Assembly (NCBI GenBank): GCA_949317995.1
Contig: OX439046.1
Span: forward strand, 38,228,002-38,292,001
Source of the DNA: Acholoe squamosa
Lineage: Eukaryota; Annelida; Polychaeta; Phyllodocida; Polynoidae
Length of the DNA stretch: 64,000 bases
Direction of reading: 5' to 3'
Within the stretch, counting starts at the first letter, position 1; each line of letters starts with the position of its first letter. The notes beneath the pieces were generated by a model that ran no database searches, had not been told where the DNA came from, and saw only the letters and a program-made list of their open reading frames with translations. Positions 56,460-64,000 of the stretch are shown here, one piece after another. The position numbers and the translations under genes are program-made.

Positions 56460-56780
56460 TGGTTGGGAGGAGTGTAGGGGTTTGTTCCCCCGTCGGATGC
56501 GCAGAGCCTTCAGAGGGACTGTTCACTTGGTTGTGTCACTCCCCCTATGTATACCATACCGATCCAGGGTAGTTGGAAGGTGGAAATGTCAGTGGGGCCG
56601 TGTTGGTGACAGGGTATGTCAGGCCAGGGGGTGTAGCTCAGCGGTAGAGAACTCGACTTGCAAGCGAGAGACCAGGGTTCTAATCCCGGTGTCTCCAGAG
56701 ACGTTTTCACTGACCACTACAGTTGTTACATACCAGCAAAAAAATATATCAAAAGAAAAGAAAAGAAAAACACACAAGAA
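56460..56780 (+). mobile_element. Direct repeat, second copy, with tRNA-derived segment and A-rich tail
   Basis: Same 5' text as 56110-56225, then the tRNA-Ala-like segment (56627-56697), GAGACGTTTTCACTGACCAC and an A-rich tail (AAAAGAAAAGAAAAG). The structure suggests a tRNA-derived SINE or composite; the relation to copy 1 is either a gain or a loss of about 110 bp. Confidence 0.55.
56627..56697 (+). tRNA. tRNA-Ala(TGC)-like sequence, probably pseudogene or SINE head
   Basis: GGGGGTGTAGCTCAGCGGTA gives the acceptor and D arm with TAGCTCAG A-box, CTTGCAA forms a 7-base anticodon loop with TGC, and GGGTTCTAATCCC is a T arm with a B-box-like core. Mismatches in D (one), anticodon (one), T (one) stems and several G-T pairs in the acceptor argue against a normal gene. 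Context (A-rich tail, duplicated flanks) points to a retroposed relic. Confidence 0.5.
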
Positions 56781-57092
56781 ATAGTAATCAATAAAGTTTC
56801 ACCTACAAGTCTATAGGGTTTACCCGGGATATATTTTTAACCAATCAGATGATTCCCTATATTTACTGCAGAATTTTTTGGGTACATTATGTAACACCCA
56901 GTACCCATCATGCTGGTTGTTATCAGTTCTTATCTAGCCAGGCACCAGATCAAGTAATGGCCGTTCCACTAGGCGTCAACACTAAGCCCTATACCAGTCT
57001 ACACCAGATACCATTATACGGGGTTATCACGTGTGGTAGAGACAGATAACTAATTACTCTATTTGCCTTCCCCACTCCAACCCTTAATTCAG
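56781..57092. other. No gene recognised
   Basis: Unique sequence leading into a pyrimidine tract at 57061-57092. Confidence 0.35.
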
Positions 57093-57166
57093 GCCCTGGC
57101 AATAGCCGCTAATCGGGGAATCAACACGACTCCCAAAGTGGTATTACCAGTACAAGTGGTGAGAAG
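57093..57166 (+). CDS. Candidate 74-bp exon
   Basis: One of the best acceptors in the window (TTCCCCACTCCAACCC then TTAATTCAG) is followed in phase 0 by ALAIAANRGINTTPKVVLPV then QVVR, reaching donor GAGAAG/GTAGGTTA in phase 2 (or CAAGTG/GTGAGA in phase 0). No family recognised. Confidence 0.4.
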
Positions 57167-58469
57167 GTAGGTTATCTGCTGTAAAGGCGCCCCCGCCTAT
57201 GTACTGGTATCTGCTATCTATAACTGATATCTGTGTTATTTGTGGCCACACCACCGCATATCACACATAGATCCGCATTGTTTTAATGACACTAGGCCAG
57301 GATTCCAGGCGCCCCACAGATGGCAGCCCGTCCTTACTGTTTACCTACCCATCTCACATACATAGATCAATGTGAAGGTAACGGAGATAGATCAGAGTTA
57401 TTGAGAAAATGTGACTAATGCAGATTAGGGATGAAAGAAAAAAAGAAAACGACAATATATAATTAAAAGGCACATACCAGTATGTAATGGAGAATGACGA
57501 CATTGTACTACCAATGTTGTGTACATCTATAAAGGAATGTACCGCGAATGTATTAGATGGTATGTTTGCTGTGCCTGTGGTACCGGGAATGTATTAGATG
57601 GTATGTTGGATTCTAGCAAACAGACAAGGACCTAACATGGAGAAGCTGGTGGAAGGGTGATAACGATTGGCACGCTAAAATTTTTGTGGGGTCTGGCAAA
57701 CATCCTGTTCCCCTATGAAATGAAAAACCCTAGACAGTTTCTAAACCATTTTTTTCTGTAGAAAGTGTGGGAACTATTCTCTTTTATGTGAGATTTTGCC
57801 TTTATACCAAAAATGCTTTCAAAGTTATGGGGTAACTTCACTTGGGGAGAATGGGATGTTTATCTGAATCAATTATTTCTCAAAAAGATTCTTATTAAAC
57901 CCCTAATCATTCCCTTTAAAATGAGCCCATGTTTGTTAAGATCCTCCAATAAATAGCTACACAATGAGCTTGCAAAGAAAGGAGAGTTTAGCACTCCCCA
58001 GTTTCAGCTTTATCACAGTTTCACACCTCCACTGCACCAGAAGCATGCACTGGGGGTAGGTAAGTGCCTACTGTTAGCCCATTCATTACTCACTTAGTAC
58101 ATGCAGTCTATTGTAGTACTATTCACTATACTATAGTCTATTGATAAAGTCCTTTCTGAAATGTATGTGCGATTAATGAGTTATGCAAAAGACCAAAAGC
58201 AGGGAAGACACATATAATAATAATATGACACATATATAGCCATGACACTCCATGTTTGTCAGATACTTCCCATGTCATACTGCTCAGCATTGTGTTCATG
58301 TGTTACCTGAATTAACCTTTCCCGACTTTAGATTATTATTTGCTTGCGTGGGACATGCATTGCATATGACGTCAGCAGTTCCCTAGAATGTATCAGTCTA
58401 AGTGAACCCCGTGGATGCCTGTACTGTACGTATGGGGGGGGGGGGGGTATGTGTATTGTGTACACACAG
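57167..58469. other. No gene recognised
   Basis: Unique sequence; GTACCG.GAATGTATTAGATGG is directly repeated at about 57540 and 57583. A poly-G run lies at 58435-58447. Confidence 0.4.
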
Positions 58470-58611
58470 TCAGCTGTAGGGAGGCGCCCTGGCTGTGTGC
58501 TGGAGGGTGACGGCCAGGATCTTGGCAGGATCCGGGTAGAGGAGGGGTACTGGAGGTTGTACTAATGGTACCCAAACACTCACTGTCATTCACTCACCCT
58601 ATACAGTCATG
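58470..58611 (+). CDS. Candidate exon near a strong donor
   Basis: TACACACAG at 58469 opens phase 0 as PGCVLEGDGQDLGRIRVEEG then YWRLY and stop at 58563. A very strong donor, CAGTCATG/GTAAGTGCC, follows at 58611; a second frame, RGTGGCTNGTQTLTVIHSPY then TVM, is open in phase 0 up to that donor. Only one can be right. No family recognised. Confidence 0.3.
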
Positions 58612-58796
58612 GTAAGTGCCACCATTCTATCTCTCCTTTTATAACACCTTTTTCCCAAAAAATTCTGTTGCAAAGTTATCCGATGTGCATTAGTCGATCT
58701 AATTACCGTAGACTGGCTCGGACTGGTTGGTAATGCTTGAAGAGGGGTGTTAAATTTCCATGAATTTCCTGGCGACCACAGAGGTCTGAGGATTTC

Positions 58797-58958
58797 TTAT
58801 GTTTTGTTGATGATCAAACTACAGCTGTGATGAACACAACAGCACGTGATAGTAACAAGAAAAGAAAGTCCGTTGGGGGGATGGGGGCTGACGTAGATAA
58901 ATAGACACCCGTCATAGGACCTGACCATCACATGGCGAGCACAGGACGCTGGGCCATC
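58797..58958 (-). CDS. Weak candidate terminal exon, minus strand
   Basis: Minus-strand acceptor CTCCTGTCGGTTTCAG opens phase 0: DGPASCARHVMVRSYDGCLF then IYVSPHPPNGLSFLVTITCC, ending at a stop at 58797. The peptide is cysteine-bearing and beta-like. No family recognised. Confidence 0.2.
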   Translation of the reverse strand, partial: DGPASCARHVMVRSYDGCLFIYVSPHPPNGLSFLVTITCCCVHHSCSLIINKT

Positions 58959-59017
58959 CTGAAACCGACAGGAGTAGTCACATAGATGATAGAAACCCAG
59001 AAACCGGGCATTACCAC

Positions 59018-59047
59018 CCCCCCCCCCCCCCACACACACACACACAC
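59018..59047. repeat. C-run abutting (CA)n
   Basis: About 14 C followed directly by about 8 CA units, the same arrangement as at 30906 and (reversed) at 61499. Confidence 0.9.
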
Positions 59048-59675
59048 GCACAGTGACACACAAGGCTGGATCCTTCACGATGTTCCCTTGATGCAGTATG
59101 ACAGTCACCCCTAACGTAGGTCGTGCATGCTGTCCCCAACAGCCACAGGCATATCTTACAGACATTCACCCTTCTATAATAGTAATATACACTCAGTTTA
59201 TGTACATGGTGATGGGCACTTAGAGACTGGTAGTGGGCCACAATCATTCATTTAATACTGTAGTCAAGGTACTTAGTCACTGTATCAGCATCCTCATCAT
59301 ACACCATCTTACTCTCAGCTGATCTCAGACTCTGGTGACATGGCGAAACCATGGTCTGTACAGTTCTTGGAGAACCCCTTCTTTCGTCAATTCATAGATT
59401 GTAGGAAGAAGATCATATCCTAAGAGGACGGACTTTCTGCACCTCTACTCCTTTACACTACCTTGATGCTAGAAAAAAAAATCTAAATGATTCCTTGTCG
59501 TTCACCATTGCGTTCAGTGTGAATAGGGGGTTCTTCATGAGCTATTACTGGGCGGCATGTGACCTGACATGGTCCGGGGTACTTGTGTTTAGAATATTGG
59601 ACTGCTCTTTCTTATCGAGGGGAAAAAAAACAACTTGAGTTTTTGGGAGGGGACCAAATCACATCACCCGACTGA

Positions 59676-59891
59676 GGGCCTTTGAAAAGCCATGTACGTG
59701 ACAATGGCGGCCTATCAGGGGGCCTAGATACAGAGTGCGTGGTGACAGTGCTGAGAGATAAGAGTCAGTTAGGTATGTGTGGACTCCCATTGACCCTGGT
59801 ATCCTGTACGGTACATGTTGACGACCTGCTGTATGGGGCAAAGTCCACAGTGTCCACATCAACCAGTGCCCAGGGTGGTAGGTGGGACTAG
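59676..59891 (+). CDS. Candidate exon, cysteine-containing
   Basis: A frame of 71 codons open from 59676 to TAG at 59889: GLDTECVVTVLRDKSQLGMC then GLPLTLVSCTVHVDDLLYG. A donor CAGGGTG/GTAGGTGG after 59877 would end it in phase 1. No strong acceptor is seen (best guess TTTGAAAAG at 59689). The peptide looks secreted and beta-rich. No family recognised. Confidence 0.3.
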   Translation, partial: GPLKSHVRDNGGLSGGLDTECVVTVLRDKSQLGMCGLPLTLVSCTVHVDDLLYGAKSTVSTSTSAQGGRWD

Positions 59892-60093
59892 ACCTCCGTC
59901 AGGTACCACACACGGCAGACATGGTAGGTTCTCCTAAGTTATACTTCTTATATACCACCTGGTCATCTGGCTAAACCTGGCTGGGTTAACCCCTTTAGAC
60001 AATAGTGCCTGAATATTCCATTATTATACCGGGTAGTTAAGCTTGCTCTAAGCCATTATGGTGTTTGAATGGAGCCCTGTTGAGTAAGGGTTA

Positions 60094-60360
60094 GGGAGTG
60101 GTCATTATTTATCAAGAGGGGTGGGGTGGTGGGTTTGAGGGGGGGGCGTAAAATTTTCAGACCCCTTCCGAGGGGGGGGGGCTTAAAAAAATTTTGACCC
60201 CTCTTGAGGGGGGGGGCTAAAAAAAAGTCACCCTCTTTTTAGCAAAAAAGCCTGCGCGCTACTATAGATCAAAGAGGGGCGCGGAAACTCTCCGCGCCTC
60301 CGGTGAGGGGGGGGCGCAAAAAATTTTGACTGCCGTCGAGGGGGGGGGGCGTAAAAATTG
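60094..60360. mobile_element. G-run MITE, truncated right end
   Basis: TTA then GGGAGTGGTCATTATTTATC and typical G-run modules with GATCAAAGAGGGGCGCGGAA, ending abruptly after GGGGGGGCGTAAAAATTG. The right terminal repeat is missing. Confidence 0.75.
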
Positions 60361-63300
60361 TTGTTCTTCACTTGTGAGCGTTGTTTTCTTAGCCCTATGC
60401 TCTCAGGGAATTTAGAGTGGACCTATTGTCTATTTCTAAGTAATAAATGCTACACATGTCCCAGGTACATTCCCTCGGGGAATCGCTGCTGTCCGCAGGG
60501 CATTGATGCGACCATAATGCCCTGAGGGCATCAAGATCATGTCATTAGGTCATAGTAACTAGCTAGGTAGTCGGGTAAAGTGATCTCTTGCTGTTATCAA
60601 ATTCTAAGACATCGATGATATGTAATGCCAGAGGGCATACCATTCCAATAGACTAACTCCCATGGCACACATTAGTTACTATAACTTTATTTTGGTATGA
60701 AACTCCAGGTTTATTGCCATGATTAGCGCGGCGACTAGTGAGTACTACTCGTGAGATGAGTAGACTAGTGTATGGTTCACAGTCGCCACGGTGTAAGGGA
60801 TAGGGAGGCCTTGCAATCTATTTTTGTTTGTGGCTCCTCTGCTATGGACTATTCCTGCTCACTATTCTAATGTAATAACAACAGTGTGTGTACTTTACTT
60901 ATCAGTGAAGGAATTTTCAGAATATATCTCATACTTTGGATTTTATTCACAGATAAGACATTTCATCATTTGGAGCCCTATGGCAGATTAGCATTAGAGC
61001 ATTTTAAGATTCAGAAATGCATCCCTGTAGCCTTTGTTTTAGAATTGTTCGTTTTGAAACTACTATATATATGTAGTACAGGTTTTATCTCAGTGGGTTA
61101 TGGTACAATTGGATCATATTTACTGTATTTGAACAAAGTATTCACTGTCAAAGATCTCTATGGAGAAATCAGTGCTAAAGTGTGTGTTGCCATATGTGCA
61201 TTTTTGTAAATCAGAGGAGGTTGAAGTGTAAGGCCACCTTGTGGAACTGCTACATTCTTTTCTGTGTAAAATTTTTAGTTTACATTGAAATAATGCTTTC
61301 TCAGAATATGTATCTACTATTGGTGATGAAAGATTAATTTGATTACTCCTTTCATTATATAAACGATTTTGTGGAACACTGAAAAGATGTATGTACTTAC
61401 ACTGTGCTCCCCCTCTACAGAGTGGTGGAGTGATCTGGCCGGTTTGCTGACCACTGGCCCGTGATGAGGTACAGACTATTACAAGTGATTGGCAGTTGGG
61501 TGTGTGTGTGTGGGGGGGGGGGGGGCAGGCAGAGCAGGCTCCTGTCAATCTGAGACAGTGTACACTCATAATGACACACCTGTTGACTATGGCATTGAAC
61601 ATTGAATAAGACAGGTCCCTGTGGCAGCTGAGTGAGGTGCATGCAGAATGGACAGTCTACAGACTATTAGTACTTAGCTGCAGTGGGTAGTTCAGGTTGA
61701 ATTTCTGCTATGTACTACCAAAAGCCCAGATGATAGTATGCCCTATCTGTCTCACCAACTGAAACTAGACACAAGATTACAAGTCGCCGCGCCATGTCTC
61801 ACAGAACTATTCTCTACTATTGTATTAAAATTTACAACACTATGGTTTTATTTTCCGTTTACATATTAGTGCAACCGACCTGCGCATGGGGGGTACATTT
61901 ATATATTTACTAGTGGCTTTGCCACTAGATAGTGGGAGCAACAATCAAGATTCATTGCTGCCCCCTGGTGTCTCACACTAGAGGTGCGTAACATAGTGTC
62001 GTGTAACATAGCAACAGTGCGTAACATAGCAAGCCCAAACAATTCTACTCTCCCAGCAGATACTCTCGGAGGTTTGGATTTAGTGAAATTCTCTGGAACT
62101 ACTCATAAATTAACATATGACATATCAAGTTAAAGCCCTCAGCGAGTACAATCTAGATCTACAAAGATTGAGAGATTTCCATCATAAATAATACCAGGAT
62201 GGGTGCCGATCTATCTGGATCGAGATCCAAGATGGCGGCCATTTCAGCATGTCTGGCGATTTTTGAGGCTATAAAACATTTTACCAAAAGATAGATAACC
62301 AAATCTTTACTAGTTAAACATAAGGAATAATCAAGTTGGGGAAACACTACAAAGTTTTGAAAATATTTTTGTTTAATTGTCTATAATTCAGGTCGAGTTA
62401 GCTGGCACTTTCCTAACTGCTTCACAGCCTAAATATTTTGCTTCATCTGGTACCCCAAGGGTACTCTGGGCTGAAGTAGTGACAAATTCGAATTTCATAA
62501 CCAGCGATCTAGAAACCCATTTTTATATATACTGTAATAACATGTCAGGAGTGTATCTATACAGTTATTTTGTCTTATTTACCTATGTTTAAGAAAATTT
62601 GAAAAGTTCTCATGTTTCCTGTCTATTTTTGGATCATTTCCTGTCTATTTTGTAATATTCTGTTTGTTCATTGTCAGAACCATGTTTAACCATCATTTGG
62701 ACCATGGCACTCCATCTCGGGGAGCTGGCTGTTACAACAAAACATCACCTAGGCCCCAGTGATGTCCTCTTGGAATAGATCTATATGACATGAGCATTTC
62801 TTTAAATCAAAATTTATCATATCTAGAGCCCCTGAATCAATTTGTAAGTTGTTTCCTGCAGTGGTGGTCTGCATATTGGCGCCATCTATTTAACCCCCTG
62901 CGCATCCTAGTATCAACCTGAAAAATCATACACAGGACAACTGAGACAAGGGGAAGGCGCCTGTTTTGTCCAAAAGTATGCCTGTCTAATATCTTAATGA
63001 GATCTTGAAGGACAAAAATGACCAATGCATTCGGGAAATTATCCTTTCACCCTTGATTGTAGGATAATTTCCTGGTGATATAAAGGTGAAAGTCCCATTC
63101 AAAGGCTTTCCATTGAACCATCACATGTTCTGATATCTGTTATAAGACCTGAGGAATGAAGTAAAATCTAAAGCTCATTTCAAGTAGTCTCTCATAAGAG
63201 AGCCAATTTTAGAGTGGGCCACATAACTGCTTTTTTGAGGGCAGTGGTGCGTGTCTTCAGAGTGCCTACCCATAGGTTTTGGAATTTTGAAAATCCATTG

Positions 63301-63820
63301 ATTAGAACAGGAGTTAAATTTCTGGGTGTGTCATTAACACGTGGTGCGCCTTATTAGCAGAGTATAATATGGTACATTGGTTAATTTAGGCACTGTACAG
63401 TCACCATATAAATAACAGTACACACATTTATCGCAAGAAGTTTTTGTCAGATATAATATATTTGGATTCATTAGAGACCAGCCATAATTTACATAGACAC
63501 CAAGGGTGGGGTTTAGGGATATCTTGTCATATGCATTGTGTATACTTGTGAAGGAGAAGTGACAGTGTGTGAATATATTTGGTGACCAGTAAGTGGTTGC
63601 CTGGTTACCTCTATACACGGCCCTTTGTTGGCACCTATCTCCACATTAACACGACCAGATGAGTACCACCGTGCATACCTCCAGGCTGCTACTATGTCTG
63701 TATACATATTTAGCCTGTTTGTTAAACTGCCTCCTTGCCCCGGCCCCTTGGGCCCCTGATCTATGGGTGCACATGTACTTAAGCTTACCGTGTGTAGTGC
63801 GTCAGCTTCACGCTGTGGGC
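60361..63820. other. No gene recognised
   Basis: Mostly unique AT-rich sequence. Noted: G-run after (TG)n at 61499-61526, and a small perfect hairpin CTAGTGGC-TTT-GCCACTAG near 61910. Frames of 107 (+, 60886) and 160 (-, 61120-61602) codons lack splice or domain support. Confidence 0.4.
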
Positions 63821-63823
63821 GCT

Positions 63824-64000
63824 ACTGTCTAGACCCCTGCTATGTGTATGATGTTTCAGTATACCAGCAACTCATATTCCACTGTCTAGACCCCTGCTAT
63901 ATGTACATGTATGATGTTTCAGTATACCAGCTACTCATATTCCACTGTCCAGACCCCTGCTATATGTATGATGTTTCAGTATACCAGCTACTCATATTCC
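63824..64000 (+). repeat. About 60-bp tandem repeat running off the window
   Basis: Three units carrying CTAGACCCCTGCTATATGTA, GATGTTTCAGTATACCAGC and ACTCATATTCCACTGTC; the middle unit has an extra CATGTA. The array continues past the end. Confidence 0.85.

Noticed and set aside
56627-56697. Functional tRNA-Ala gene
   Set aside because: Mismatches in three stems, weak acceptor and retroposon-like context.
61120-61602. 160-codon minus-strand frame
   Set aside because: Crosses a microsatellite and poly-C run; no domain or splice evidence.

Overview
This window looks like animal nuclear DNA, probably from a marine invertebrate with a moderately GC-rich, repeat-laden genome. That is an inference: no rRNA, no clean protein-family match and no species-diagnostic gene is visible. 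Most of the 64 kb is tandem satellites, short non-autonomous transposons and unique non-coding sequence. Almost every long open frame is a by-product of a satellite whose repeat unit lacks stop codons.

Layout. 1-2.54 kb: an AGGTCA/TGACCT array that changes strand, a short minisatellite and a 22-bp minisatellite. 3.47-4.16 kb: an inverted-repeat element. 8.0-8.19 kb: seven CACGTG sites in 185 bp. 8.8-14.5 kb: a compound satellite (31-bp telomere-like units, recurring head modules and G-run modules) carrying a near-identical 2.83-kb tandem duplication. 14.5-19.6 kb: minisatellites, a Ty3/gypsy-type fossil scrap, small transposons and an inverted piece of the same compound satellite. 19.6-20.04 kb: a CpG-rich segment with two full CRE sites and a strong splice donor, a candidate promoter and first exon. 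28.2-30.5 kb: a 50-bp satellite. 42.3-43.9 kb: a 46-bp satellite ending in a hairpin.

Host coding content is sparse. The best exon is at 34505-35225 (+): acceptor, upstream stop, ATG, 229 open codons, strong donor. It encodes a disordered, Ser/Thr/Pro-rich, phosphosite-like N-terminus. Further short candidate exons lie downstream on + (37-40 kb and 51-60 kb, several cysteine-rich) and a few on - (47-51 kb, 59 kb). They rest on splice signals and open phase only, and I cannot assign them to a family.

The clearest biology is in the mobile elements. A G-run-rich Harbinger/Tourist-like MITE family has 3-bp target duplications, proved by two filled/empty site pairs inside the window. A SINE-like family has three copies, each with 8-11-bp duplications; one copy carries nested insertions. 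A pair of 617-bp elements with 9-10-bp duplications and hairpin ends looks Mutator-like. There are also mariner-like MITEs, hAT-like MITEs and a retroposon with an 11-bp duplication.
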